DNA of 17,265 nt from an uncultured Oscillospiraceae bacterium (GCA_947631675.1 CANRMG010000020.1:1-17265), one strand, 5' to 3'. Shown: positions 6,697 through 13,419, counted from the stretch's first letter. Notes: generated by a model from the sequence alone, not told the origin. Numbers and translations are program-made.

Positions 6697-8907
6697 TCAG
6701 GTGTTGGTCTCTGAAGGGTCCTCGCCAGCGGGGGGATTGGTGTCGGTCCCCGAGGGATTCTCCGCAGGCGGCTGGGTCTGTACAGGCGGCTGAGTCTCCT
6801 GCGGCGGCTGCGTCGGCTGTACAGGTGGCTGTGTGGGCTGCGTAGGAGGCTGCGTGGGCTGGGTCTGGGGTCCGGGCTCCTGGGTGGGCTGGGTCTGACC
6901 CGGTGTGGCTGTGGGCTGGGTCGGGCCCGGCGTCGCGGTGGGCCCAGGGCTGGGAGAGGGACTGGCGGAGGGCTCCGGCGAGGGAGACGCCTCGGTGAAC
7001 ACGTCGTTGCACAGCACCTTCGTGCCCGGATAGGTACGGACCACCTGGCCGGTGTACTGGCCCATGAACCGCACGACCACCACGACGGTGTCGTTATACA
7101 CGCGGGCGTTGACGGTGTAGTCCACGCCGTTCTGCAGGATGGTGTCGCCGTCCCGGACCTCCAGGAAGCTCAGGTTGGTGGTCTCGTCCACGGAGGGGAC
7201 CACGATCCGGCTGGTGACGGCGGTGGTGCTGGCGGCGGGGGCCGCGATGGTGTCGTCCAGCTTGAAGAGCATCACCTGCAGGGCGTCGCTCTCCTCGTCG
7301 GAGACGGTGAACTGCAGGATGTCCCGGGCCACCGCGTCGCTCTCCGGCATGACGCCGCTGCCCAGATACAGCACGTGGCCGCTGGGGATGGTCTGGCCCG
7401 GCGTATCGTCGCTGCTGGTGTTGCCGGTGGCGGGGAAGTCGTCGGGGGTGACGGCGTCCGCCACCATCTCCATCTTATTGATGTAGTGGCGGCCGGAATC
7501 GGCGTAGGTGACGGTCTGCAGCTCGGAGCCGTCGGCCATCTCCGCGTTCTCGATGAGGAAGCGGGTCTTCACGTGGTTGTCCGTGAGGATCATGTTCGTG
7601 TCGTCGTCCGCCAGGTTGATGTAGGCGTCGTTGTTGCCCAGGGAGTAGCGGTAGCCGCCGTTGTAGTAGTCACGGTTGGAGGTCCAGAGCATGCCGGCGG
7701 TGATGGTGCCGTCCAGGCACCAGGTGCCGTCCGCGGCCTGGAACATGTTCATGTCCACCGTGCGCATATTGGTGCCGTCCAGGTTCATCAGCACGGAGGC
7801 GACGGGGCCGGTGTAAGCCGTCCCGCTGTCGGCGCCGGTCTCGGGCGCGGCGGTAGTGGTGCCGTCGGCGGCGTTCACATAGGAGATGGTCATGCCGCCG
7901 TCGGTGCTCCCGGTGTTCTCCGTGGGCTCGGGGGCGGGCTCGGCCTCGTTCTCACCCGCGTCGGCGGGCATATTGCGCACCAGGGCCATGACGTAGACCT
8001 CGTCGTCCTCGATCTCGTCCACCTGGGCGTACACGCCGGGCTGGGCGCTGCCATAGGCGCCGTAGTCCACGGCCACGATGGGCGCGGGCGTGGGCTCCAC
8101 AGTGGGCTCAGGCGTGGGCGTGGTGGGCTCCATGCTGGGCGCGGGGGTATCGGTGGGGGCGGGATTGGCGCTGATGACCGCGAAGGCCAGGGAGGCCACG
8201 TCGTCCTCCGCCTGGAAGGTGACCGCCTGGTCGCGGATGGCGTATGTACCGATCTCCTTCCACTGGCCGGAGCCGGCGTCATCCTCCGCGTAGCTGTAAA
8301 CGGACAGGCCGTCGCCGTCGGTAAAGGAGGGGTCGGAGACGGTGACGTACACGGGCTCATTGGGCCCCTTGCCGTCGGTCCAGGCCACGTCCAGCACCTT
8401 CGCGGCGGTGTCGCCGACCAGGTCCGCGGGGGCCTGACGGGTGCCCTGAGAGATGGTCAGGTTATCGGAAAGGCTCTTGCCGTTGCCATATTCTGCGGTG
8501 ATCTGGGTGGTGCCGCTGGCCGGGGTGTCCGCCGCCGGGGGCGGGGTCTGCTTTTTGCCCGCCAGGCCCATGATCTGATCGCCGAACATCTGCCACAGCA
8601 AAAAGCCGATGGCGGCCAGTACCACGATCAGCAGGATCACCAGCAGCACGGTCTTCCACGCGCCGCCGCCGTTGCCGCCTCTGCCGCCATTGCCGCCGGA
8701 ACGGCGGCCGCCGTTCCGGTCGTAATCCCGGTCATAGCCGCGGTCATAATTCCGGTCATAGTCCCGGTCGTAATCCCGATCGTAGTCTCGGTCATAATCC
8801 CGGTCATAGCTGCTGCGCCGGGGCGTGCTGCGGGCAGGCTCAGCGGCGCGGGAACGGTCTTTGTTTGATCTGGACGAGGAACTCGGAGCCAGGTGACTAC
8901 CAGCCAT
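6697..8907 (-). CDS. Membrane-anchored surface protein with YDRD tail and Pro/Thr-rich C-terminus
   Basis: A 736-residue protein I do not recognise as a named family. Layout seen: Ser/Arg-rich start (1-33); eight YDR(D/N/G) repeats (34-65); Gly/Asn/Arg-rich stretch (66-83); one membrane span (86-108); an outside part with a beta-rich domain (about 120-250), a Pro/Thr/Glu linker with PTPEPTVEPTP, a second large domain (about 290-620) with DGTNMRTVDMNMFQAADGTW, and a C-terminal tail of about 100 residues of PTQPPT-type repeats. There is no signal-peptidase site and no LPxTG, so it should stay anchored with its N-terminus inside, the tail perhaps crossing the wall. Monocistronic: promoter at 8939-8967, terminator at 6656-6690. 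The ATG at 8907 follows a weak AAGG. A wall or envelope function is inference. Confidence 0.8.
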   Translation of the reverse strand: MAGSHLAPSSSSRSNKDRSRAAEPARSTPRRSSYDRDYDRDYDRDYDRDYDRNYDRGYDRDYDRNGGRRSGGNGGRGGNGGGAWKTVLLVILLIVVLAAIGFLLWQMFGDQIMGLAGKKQTPPPAADTPASGTTQITAEYGNGKSLSDNLTISQGTRQAPADLVGDTAAKVLDVAWTDGKGPNEPVYVTVSDPSFTDGDGLSVYSYAEDDAGSGQWKEIGTYAIRDQAVTFQAEDDVASLAFAVISANPAPTDTPAPSMEPTTPTPEPTVEPTPAPIVAVDYGAYGSAQPGVYAQVDEIEDDEVYVMALVRNMPADAGENEAEPAPEPTENTGSTDGGMTISYVNAADGTTTAAPETGADSGTAYTGPVASVLMNLDGTNMRTVDMNMFQAADGTWCLDGTITAGMLWTSNRDYYNGGYRYSLGNNDAYINLADDDTNMILTDNHVKTRFLIENAEMADGSELQTVTYADSGRHYINKMEMVADAVTPDDFPATGNTSSDDTPGQTIPSGHVLYLGSGVMPESDAVARDILQFTVSDEESDALQVMLFKLDDTIAAPAASTTAVTSRIVVPSVDETTNLSFLEVRDGDTILQNGVDYTVNARVYNDTVVVVVRFMGQYTGQVVRTYPGTKVLCNDVFTEASPSPEPSASPSPSPGPTATPGPTQPTATPGQTQPTQEPGPQTQPTQPPTQPTQPPVQPTQPPQETQPPVQTQPPAENPSGTDTNPPAGEDPSETNT
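8713..8808 (-). repeat. Eight 12-bp tandem repeats encoding YDR(D/N/G)
   Basis: Seen: eight in-frame 12-bp units of the type TATGACCGGGAT, with synonymous changes, encode residues 34-65 of the surface protein. The unit length keeps the frame, so copy number could vary between strains by slippage without breaking the gene. Confidence 0.9.
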
Positions 8908-8938
8908 AATATCACTACCTTATCTTAGGATTTTCCCC

Positions 8939-8967
8939 ATTATATATGATTTCCTTTGAAAAGGCAA
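8939..8967 (-). promoter_or_regulatory. Promoter of the YDRD surface-protein gene
   Basis: Seen on the minus strand: -35 TTGCCT (8962-8967), 17-bp spacer, -10 TATAAT (8939-8944), about 32 bases before the ATG. The spacer and surroundings are AT-rich against a GC-rich background. Confidence 0.7.
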
Positions 8968-9056
8968 CAAAAAATTACGAAAAATTAAGAAATGGTTAAT
9001 CCGAGGGCCACCGCGGGCCGTATGGGAAGAAAATGCGCGGACGGAAGAAATTTTTC

Positions 9057-9085
9057 TTGACAGGAAGGGAAGAAGTTTGTATAAT
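9057..9085 (+). promoter_or_regulatory. Consensus promoter of the tRNA operon
   Basis: Seen: a perfect TTGACA (9057-9062), 17-bp spacer and TATAAT (9080-9085), 23 bases upstream of tRNA-Asp. This is what is expected of a strong stable-RNA promoter. Confidence 0.9.
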
Positions 9086-9108
9086 CATAAAGCTCGCGAA
9101 AAGCTCGT

Positions 9109-9185
9109 GGCCGGGTAGTTCAGTCGGTTAGAACGCCGGCCTGTCACGCCGGAGGTCGAGGGTTCAAGTCCCTTCTCGGTCGCCA
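9109..9185 (+). tRNA. tRNA-Asp (GTC)
   Basis: A full cloverleaf of 77 bases with encoded CCA. The acceptor GGCCGGG pairs with CTCGGTC with two G-U pairs, the anticodon loop reads CTGTCAC with GTC, and the T-loop GGTTCAAGTCC is normal. First gene of a two-tRNA transcript. Confidence 0.97.
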
Positions 9186-9261
9186 GCTGCTGTAGCTCAG
9201 TCGGTAGAGCGCGTCATTGGTAATGACGAGGTCGGCGGTCCGAATCCGCCCAGCAGCTCCA
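9186..9261 (+). tRNA. tRNA-Thr (GGT)
   Basis: A full cloverleaf of 76 bases with encoded CCA. The acceptor GCTGCTG pairs perfectly with CAGCAGC, the anticodon stem CGTCA/TGACG holds loop TTGGTAA with GGT. It begins on the base right after the CCA of tRNA-Asp. Its 3' part is the likely integration target of the element that follows. Confidence 0.97.
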
Positions 9262-9270
9262 CGAGCAAAG

Positions 9271-9300
9271 CCCGTAATCCCAATGGATTGCGGGTTTTTT
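9271..9300 (+). terminator. Terminator of the tRNA operon
   Basis: Seen: CCCGTAATCC (9271-9280) pairs with GGATTGCGGG (9285-9294) with one G-T pair, loop CAAT, followed by six T. It lies nine bases past tRNA-Thr. Confidence 0.9.
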
Positions 9301-9330
9301 ATTTTATGCAATCGAAAACGGGAAAAATGA

Positions 9331-9353
9331 AAAACCGCCACAAAAACCGCCAC
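9331..9353. repeat. Two direct repeats AAAACCGCCAC near the integrase end
   Basis: Seen: AAAACCGCCAC at 9331-9341 and again at 9343-9353, a 12-bp period. They lie between the tRNA terminator and the integrase terminator, where an attachment site with integrase arm-type sites would be expected. The role is inference. Confidence 0.5.
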
Positions 9354-9365
9354 CTTCTCCAAAAA

Positions 9366-9398
9366 TGGGCCGGACAGTGATAAACTGCCCGGCTTTTT
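9366..9398. terminator. Terminator past the integrase gene
   Basis: Seen: GCCGGACAG (9369-9377) pairs with CTGCCCGGC (9385-9393), one G-T pair, loop TGATAAA. It is followed by TTTTT on the plus strand, and on the minus strand by CCATTTTT, so it can end leftward integrase transcription and block rightward read-in from the tRNAs. Confidence 0.7.
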
Positions 9399-9431
9399 CT
9401 ATGCTCTTTTCGTCCCGCTCATGGGTGAAGT

Positions 9432-10649
9432 TTACCCGGCGTTCTGCTTCTCGCCGTCCTGGGGCGTGTCCTCCTTGATGCTGTCCCGGACAATGTTTCC
9501 TGCCCGCTTGCGGCTCTCCTTGTTGGCGTCAGTATACATACGGAGGGTAACAGCCTTGTCAGAGTGGCCCAGGTTCTCCGCTATGCTGGCAACGTCGGCA
9601 CCGTTGGTGATACCTATGCTGGCGTAGGTGTGCCGGAGCTTGTGCGGGTGCAGCTCTACCCCGTAGCGGTCCGAGAACGTGGCAAGGTATTTTGTCGGTG
9701 ACGTGGCGAACATCGGTTCACTGTTCTTCCCTCGCTTCGGGAATACGAATTGTGATATGCCGTTTTTGACCTGTTCCCGCTGGACCTCCTTTAATAAGGC
9801 GATCACCTCCGGCCCCACGTCGATGGTGCGGGTCCGTCTGCTCTTGGGCGTGTCAAGGTATGACCCGGCATCGGGAGTATAACAGACGTTGCTAACTATG
9901 GCGATCTGATTGTTTGTGAAGTCCACGGCAGACCACTTCAAGGCGGAAATCTCACCGCGCCGACATCCCGTGTCGATGAGCAAACGAATATACGCTTGCC
10001 ACTTCAACGGCTCCTTTTCCAGACATTCCATGATGTAGCGGACTTCCGCGACGGTGCAGGAGTCAACCTCGTCTTTAATAATTTCATCCTTGCGAGGCGT
10101 GGGACGGTCCACAAGGTCCATCGGATTGACCGGGATCACCCGCTTTTTGCGAGCCCGCTTGAACAGGCCCGACAACACGGCGTAGCACTTCACGCAGCTA
10201 GAGTATGCTTTGCCGTCAGATTGGAGGTTAAGCAATAGGGAGTCTATTTCCTCCGCCGTGACCTCGTCTATACGCTTGTCACCGATTGCGGGGAATATCC
10301 AGTTGTCGAAACAGCGTTGATAGCTGTCCCGCGTGGCTTCGGCAAGCCTGACCTTCTTCGCGGGTAAATAGACCTTTTCGGCGTATTGCCTGACCGTCAG
10401 AATTTTGGCCGCTTCTTCCGCCGCCTGTCGGTCCCGCTCCTGCTGCTCTTTCCGGGTGACTATTTTACCGTCCTTGACCTGGCGTTCAAAGTCCCTCGCG
10501 TAATCTTCCAGCTTCTTTTGCACCGTCTTGGCGCTCCAGGTGGGCGACGGCTTCCAGCGAGTATACACGCGAGGTTGTTTCCGGCCACGCCGGACGCCTA
10601 TCTCATAATAGGTCCCCTCATTCGTCGTTATCTTGCGGATCGACGGCAT
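9432..10649 (-). CDS. int: Tyrosine recombinase (element integrase)
   Basis: A 405-residue phage/ICE-type integrase that would join and excise the element at its attachment site. Seen: N-terminal arm-binding-like domain (1-65, GTYYEIGVRRGRKQPRVYTRW), core-binding SAM-like domain (85-180), and a catalytic domain with every key residue: R230 (DTGCRRGE), K269, H336 and R339 (HPHKLRH), H362 (LGHSD), nucleophile Y372 (MYTDAN). Start chosen at the ATG of PSIRKITTNEGTYYE, with AGGGG eight bases upstream; a 14-residue longer frame exists but lacks a ribosome site. The start lies inside the 3' end of the repressor gene (32-base overlap), so the two are probably co-transcribed. The gene points toward tRNA-Thr, the usual layout for integration into a tRNA 3' end. 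Confidence 0.95.
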   Translation of the reverse strand: MPSIRKITTNEGTYYEIGVRRGRKQPRVYTRWKPSPTWSAKTVQKKLEDYARDFERQVKDGKIVTRKEQQERDRQAAEEAAKILTVRQYAEKVYLPAKKVRLAEATRDSYQRCFDNWIFPAIGDKRIDEVTAEEIDSLLLNLQSDGKAYSSCVKCYAVLSGLFKRARKKRVIPVNPMDLVDRPTPRKDEIIKDEVDSCTVAEVRYIMECLEKEPLKWQAYIRLLIDTGCRRGEISALKWSAVDFTNNQIAIVSNVCYTPDAGSYLDTPKSRRTRTIDVGPEVIALLKEVQREQVKNGISQFVFPKRGKNSEPMFATSPTKYLATFSDRYGVELHPHKLRHTYASIGITNGADVASIAENLGHSDKAVTLRMYTDANKESRKRAGNIVRDSIKEDTPQDGEKQNAG

Positions 10650-11355
10650 CAGTATCACCCCTGTCCCAGTCTTTATATTTTTCCCTGGCATGCTTTTGAT
10701 CTTCGAGAATGTCGTTATAATCTTCTTCTATCCACGCATCAACAATACTTGAAAAAACGTCAATAGCCTCTTGACGGTAATACCGGGCGCCGTCCCTTGC
10801 TGGCAAAATAACTCTTGGCCCTCCCTTTATTCCCGTGAGCTGATTGCGGATTATCTGTTCTCTGCTGTCCCCATCCGCTTGCCATTTCATAATTGCAGAA
10901 GTGGCTACACACTCGTTAATATTTGTCAGCTTGATCTTCTCCTCGATTAGCCATTCAATTCTTCCAGCTACGCCGCTTGAAAAATAGGGCTGTTTAGCCT
11001 CAAATGCGGCAAGCTCTTTGTCGCTATCCATAGAATCATGCAATGTCTGCACAGCCTTTTCAGACAGGCCAGTATAGAGGCAGACAGACGCAACATCAGC
11101 ATTAAGCGTCTTTGTACTGTGAGGCCGTCCCAGCAGCCAATCAGCAGAAACATTATAATAGTCTGCGATGGCCCGGAGGGTGTCAACGTCCGGGGCGCTT
11201 TGCCCTGTGACGTATAGGCTCACCGTCTGCGGCTGTTTTTTTATTGCCGCCGCAAGGTCTTTTTGCGTGGTCCCGTGTTCCTGCATAATGCGGCGCAACC
11301 TACTGGGGAAAGGGCGTTTTTCCGTAACATATGACGACTCTTTTTTCCTTGACAT
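10618..11355 (-). CDS. Xre/cI-like phage repressor
   Basis: A 245-residue protein with a Xre-type helix-turn-helix (about residues 18-76: SRLRRIMQEHGTTQKDLAAAIKKQPQTVSLYVTG, ending NVSADWLLGR) and a C-terminal part of about 165 residues that I do not recognise; it is helical and charged and ends in an acidic tail. No Ser-Lys autoprotease pattern of LexA/cI type is evident. It likely keeps the element silent by binding the divergent region 11378-11526. The ATG has GGAGG seven bases upstream. Its end overlaps int, which suggests joint expression of repressor and integrase. Confidence 0.88.
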   Translation of the reverse strand: MSRKKESSYVTEKRPFPSRLRRIMQEHGTTQKDLAAAIKKQPQTVSLYVTGQSAPDVDTLRAIADYYNVSADWLLGRPHSTKTLNADVASVCLYTGLSEKAVQTLHDSMDSDKELAAFEAKQPYFSSGVAGRIEWLIEEKIKLTNINECVATSAIMKWQADGDSREQIIRNQLTGIKGGPRVILPARDGARYYRQEAIDVFSSIVDAWIEEDYNDILEDQKHAREKYKDWDRGDTDAVDPQDNDE

Positions 11356-11377
11356 TCATTCATCCTCCAGACAGTGA

Positions 11378-11406
11378 ATTATGTTTCTATTGTTCACAAA
11401 AATAAA
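11378..11406 (-). promoter_or_regulatory. Possible promoter for repressor-int
   Basis: Seen on the minus strand: a weak -35 TTTATT (11401-11406), 17-bp spacer and -10 CATAAT (11378-11383), ending 22 bases before the repressor ATG. The -35 is poor, so this is tentative. Confidence 0.4.
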
Positions 11407-11419
11407 AACGGGAAATCTG

Positions 11420-11448
11420 TTGCATTTTCGTTTTCCTGGGTGTATAAT
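11420..11448 (+). promoter_or_regulatory. Rightward early promoter of the element
   Basis: Seen: -35 TTGCAT (11420-11425), 17-bp spacer, -10 TATAAT (11443-11448). It drives the small phage genes from 11558. The spacer holds one arm of an 11-bp inverted repeat (11426-11436), the other arm lying just downstream of the -10, which suits repressor control. Confidence 0.75.
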
Positions 11449-11526
11449 GAAGATGACAAGGAAAACGAAAGAAATTATGTTTTTCCGGGTCTATGACAAG
11501 TATAGCAAGCGAAACAGCACTTGTCA
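11426..11526. repeat. Operator-like repeats around the early promoter
   Basis: Seen: TTTCGTTTTCC (11426-11436) and its exact complement GGAAAACGAAA (11460-11470) flank the -10 box. A second motif, ATGACAAG, occurs at 11453-11460 and 11493-11500, with TGACAAG inverted at 11520-11526. These are likely sites for the Xre repressor and perhaps for the excisionase; which protein binds which is not shown. Confidence 0.55.
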
Positions 11527-11557
11527 AGAAAAACGAAAACGAAAAGGAGTGAGAGCG

Positions 11558-11737
11558 TTGAAAGACTGTTTGAGCCTAAAAGAGCGGGAGACACGCGCCC
11601 AGTATTACCGGGAATGGAGAGCAAAGAACAAAGACAAGGTCCGGGAATACAATCGGACGTATTGGCAGCGCAAAGCGGCCAACGGGAAACTGCCGGGAGG
11701 TGAAGCCGTTGAAAGAAGCACCGTTTCAGAAAATTAA
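11558..11737 (+). CDS. 59-aa basic phage protein
   Basis: A small, very polar helical protein rich in Arg, Lys, Tyr and Trp, with YYREWRAKNKDKVREYNRTYW (residues 16-36), a pattern I associate with tiny early proteins of clostridial phages; function unknown, nucleic-acid binding possible. The start is TTG at 11558 with AAAGGAG eight bases upstream; the frame is open further upstream but that part crosses the operators and has no ribosome site. Its end overlaps the next gene by 29 bases. Confidence 0.65.
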   Translation: MKDCLSLKERETRAQYYREWRAKNKDKVREYNRTYWQRKAANGKLPGGEAVERSTVSEN

Positions 11738-11894
11738 AGATGCGTCGATCACGACGGGCCTCTCCCAGTTCTTTTTGCGGAACGGCTGCAAAGACGGCTC
11801 CGTGCCAAATGTAAAGAGCGGCGGTGTATATTATGTAAATATACCGGCTCTTTTGAAGAAGCTGGACAGCGCGGACAGCATAAAGAGTGCTTGA
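11709..11894 (+). CDS. Excisionase-like small DNA-binding protein
   Basis: A 61-residue protein with the pattern of small helix-turn-helix excisionase-like proteins of clostridial phages: FQKIKDASITTGLSQFFLR, then GCKDGSVPNVKSGGVYYVNIPALL, where one helix pair recognises DNA and the GxxY-V-N-ALL part forms the wing. It likely sets the direction of integrase action or acts as an early regulator. Start TTG at 11709 with GGGAGG eight bases before it; a GTG at 11700 would overlap that site. It overlaps the 59-aa gene in another frame, so the two are coupled. Confidence 0.7.
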   Translation: MKEAPFQKIKDASITTGLSQFFLRNGCKDGSVPNVKSGGVYYVNIPALLKKLDSADSIKSA

Positions 11895-11948
11895 CGGTCC
11901 CGCTCGTCGATGTAGTAAGTAGGCAGGTGATGACCTATCAAAATTGAT

Positions 11949-12245
11949 TTGACCCCGTTCCACCCGGAGGATAACAAGCGGTACGGATGGAACGACATAG
12001 GAGCCGGAAATCTTTTCGCAGACGTTTTCAAACAACAGGCGCGGTACGTTCCAGAGCGTAAATCGTGGTACTGCTACGATGGCATGGCATGGAGGCCAGA
12101 CACACAAGGGCTTGGAGCCATGGAACGATGCAAGAAAATGGCAGACGCCGCCATGATCTATGCTTGGCTTTGCTTCGGCCCTCGGTGTGTCGAGGCAATA
12201 TCTGTATGCCTACATTCAGAGGAACCAGAACACGCCGACGTGTGA
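11949..12245 (+). pseudogene. Broken phage primase/helicase, N-terminal fragment
   Basis: The first 70 or so residues (FHPEDNKRYGWNDIGAGNLFADVF, ARYVPERKSWYCYDGMAWRPD, AMERCKKMADAAMIYA) match what I know of the N-terminus of P4/D5-type phage primase-helicases, normally 400-800 residues. After MIYA (about 12163) the sequence stops resembling a primase, and the frame runs 27 more unrelated residues to a stop. All primase and helicase motifs are gone. The listed start is a TTG; a better one, ATG at 11930 (ATGACCTATC), is one base out of frame, so a frameshift at codon 4 is also likely. Family call from memory, fairly sure; broken state is certain from length. Confidence 0.7.
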
Positions 12246-12465
12246 ATACCTGGACCGTCTGCGGAGCAGCTGGGCAAGCATTATAGCCCAGGCCAGTTTG
12301 ATAAAGGCATCGGACAACGCGACAAGCATTTTCTTGCTGAAAAATTCCGGCCAGGGCCTGACGGACAAGGTAGAGGTAGAGGCCGTGAAGAAGGAGCAGC
12401 CGCTTGGGGAAATGATGACGCCGGAAGAAATCGCGTCGCGGTATCGGGATATGGTGGACGATTGA
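12160..12465 (+). pseudogene. Small-terminase-like protein, C-terminal remnant
   Basis: An open frame of 101 residues in a different frame from the primase fragment. ALGVSRQYLYAYIQ resembles the helix-turn-helix, and NATSIFLLKNSGQGLTDKVEVE the C-terminal signature, of phage DNA-packaging (small terminase-like) proteins; these usually have 40-60 more N-terminal residues. Here a TGA lies two codons before the first ATG, and the homology begins exactly where primase homology ends, so the N-terminus was lost in a deletion that fused two phage genes. It may still be translated from the ATG at 12160, but no ribosome site is seen. It could also be another phage HTH protein. Confidence 0.55.
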
Positions 12466-12680
12466 CCCGGCCAGGGACAACACGGGACGAGAAGGGAGGC
12501 GAGAAATTGCGTCAGTCGAGGAACTTTGCGAAAGGATTTGGGACGGTGGATATACCAGCTTGGATTATCCGCCCGGCTGACGCCTACTACTGGGCGCAAG
12601 ACATCTGGGAAGAAGGTAGATGCAATATGCGCCCGCCGTCCTCGATCTGGCATTATTGCGAGTGGTTCAACGTCAGTTGA
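12462..12680 (+). CDS. 72-aa protein of unknown function
   Basis: The TTG start overlaps the stop of the terminase-like remnant by four bases (TTGA), a pattern typical of coupled phage genes. The protein reads ADAYYWAQDIWEEGRCNMRPPSSIWHYCEWF in its second half, rich in Trp and Tyr; I do not recognise it. It could be the start of a larger phage gene cut short, since the next gene begins only at 12843. Bases 12681-12842 hold no gene I can support. Confidence 0.35.
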   Translation: MTRPGTTRDEKGGEKLRQSRNFAKGFGTVDIPAWIIRPADAYYWAQDIWEEGRCNMRPPSSIWHYCEWFNVS

Positions 12681-12842
12681 CACAGAAACCGGCGCTTTCC
12701 TGCCCGTCCCGCTCCTATAAAGCGTCAGACGGGCCAGGATTGCACCGGGAGGCCAAGACGGGTAAACATACCCCTACGAAAAGGGGCACACAGAGCGCGA
12801 AATAAATGCATTACAAGCGAAATCGAAAAGGAGGGCTATTCT

Positions 12843-13181
12843 ATGGCCGACGAGGAACTGACGCCCGCAGAGAAGCGGAAGCGCACATACGCAGAGAACC
12901 TAAAGAAGCGCCAAGCCTGGGCCAAGGAGAACGCAGCGAGGCATAAACAGGAGCGGGAATTGGTGGGCGCAGCGATGAAACATATTTTGGAGCACCCCCA
13001 GGACGCCACACCGGGCCAGTTGGTGTTCGCCGCCGAAGTGCTGGACCACCTGGACACCGGCGCGTCGATCATTCCGTATCGTGCCTTGAAAGTGCTGGAC
13101 AGTGAGCCGGTCGATATGGAGGCATTTGCAAGCGCCGTCAAAAAGCTGGAGGCCATTTCCCAGCAAGGCGGGAACTGTTAG
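12843..13181 (+). CDS. 112-aa hypothetical phage protein
   Basis: A soluble, mostly helical protein: a charged N-terminus (MADEELTPAEKRKRTYAENLKKRQ) that may form a coiled coil to about residue 40, then AAMKHILEHPQDATPGQLVFAAEVLDHLDTG and a C-terminal helix. Not recognised; the pattern is usual for small genes near phage packaging or head genes. The start is clear: AAAGGAGG eight bases before the ATG. It is closed by a terminator 20 bases past its stop. Confidence 0.65.
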   Translation: MADEELTPAEKRKRTYAENLKKRQAWAKENAARHKQERELVGAAMKHILEHPQDATPGQLVFAAEVLDHLDTGASIIPYRALKVLDSEPVDMEAFASAVKKLEAISQQGGNC

Positions 13182-13200
13182 GCCCTAGCACATAATGAGA

Positions 13201-13228
13201 GGACCGGGGACTATACCCCGGCCCTTTT
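13201..13228 (+). terminator. Terminator after the 112-aa gene
   Basis: Seen: CCGGGG (13204-13209) pairs with CCCCGG (13216-13221), loop ACTATA, extended by GG/CC beyond one mismatch, then CTTTTCTTT. It marks the right end of the rightward phage transcript. Confidence 0.8.
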
Positions 13229-13235
13229 CTTTCCT

Positions 13236-13360
13236 CCACAAGTGGGAGAAAACCATCGTGCCCACAAGTGGGGACGCCCATCGCAAGAAGTTGCGACATT
13301 TTCGCCACAAGTTGCGAATTTCCCCAGGAGTGGAGAAACCTTTTTTTGCCACAAGTTGCA
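13236..13360. repeat. Six iteron-like degenerate repeats
   Basis: Seen: CCACAAGTGGG (13236-13246), CCCACAAGTGGGG (13261-13273), CGCAAGAAGTTGCG (13282-13295), GCCACAAGTTGCG (13304-13316), CCAGGAGTGG (13324-13333), GCCACAAGTTGCA (13348-13360). Most are short palindromes. The shared AGT core recurs every 26, 22, 21, 19 and 25 bases, about two DNA turns. No protein-coding signal fits this stretch. A replication or partition-like protein-binding array is one reading; degenerate repeats left by decay is another. Confidence 0.5.
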
Positions 13361-13383
13361 AAAAACCCTTTTTAGGATTTTGC

Positions 13384-13419
13384 GTTTTTTCGGAAGTCAG
13401 TTTCCGAAAAGCGTTTTTG
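13384..13419. repeat. Palindromic flanking repeat, left copy
   Basis: Seen: a 36-base element matching the copy at 14971-15006 in 30 positions, in direct orientation. This copy contains a perfect inverted repeat, TTTTCGGAA (13387-13395) with TTCCGAAAA (13402-13410). It sits just beyond the end of the AT-rich two-gene cassette. Confidence 0.6.

Noticed and set aside
7375..8868. Rightward 497-codon Gly/Val/His-rich frame opposite the YDRD surface protein
   Set aside because: The repeats, the membrane span and the promoter/terminator all support the leftward gene; this frame is a mirror of it.
9144..9362. Leftward 72-codon frame over the two tRNA genes
   Set aside because: The translation with RIRTADL and RRDLNPRPP is the well-known false protein made by reading tRNA genes backwards.
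11475..12107. Leftward 210-codon frame over the early phage genes
   Set aside because: It runs antisense to genes with good ribosome sites and has none itself; no recognisable domain.
13236..13360. Possible CRISPR array
   Set aside because: The repeats are short, degenerate and unevenly spaced, with no uniform spacers and no cas genes.
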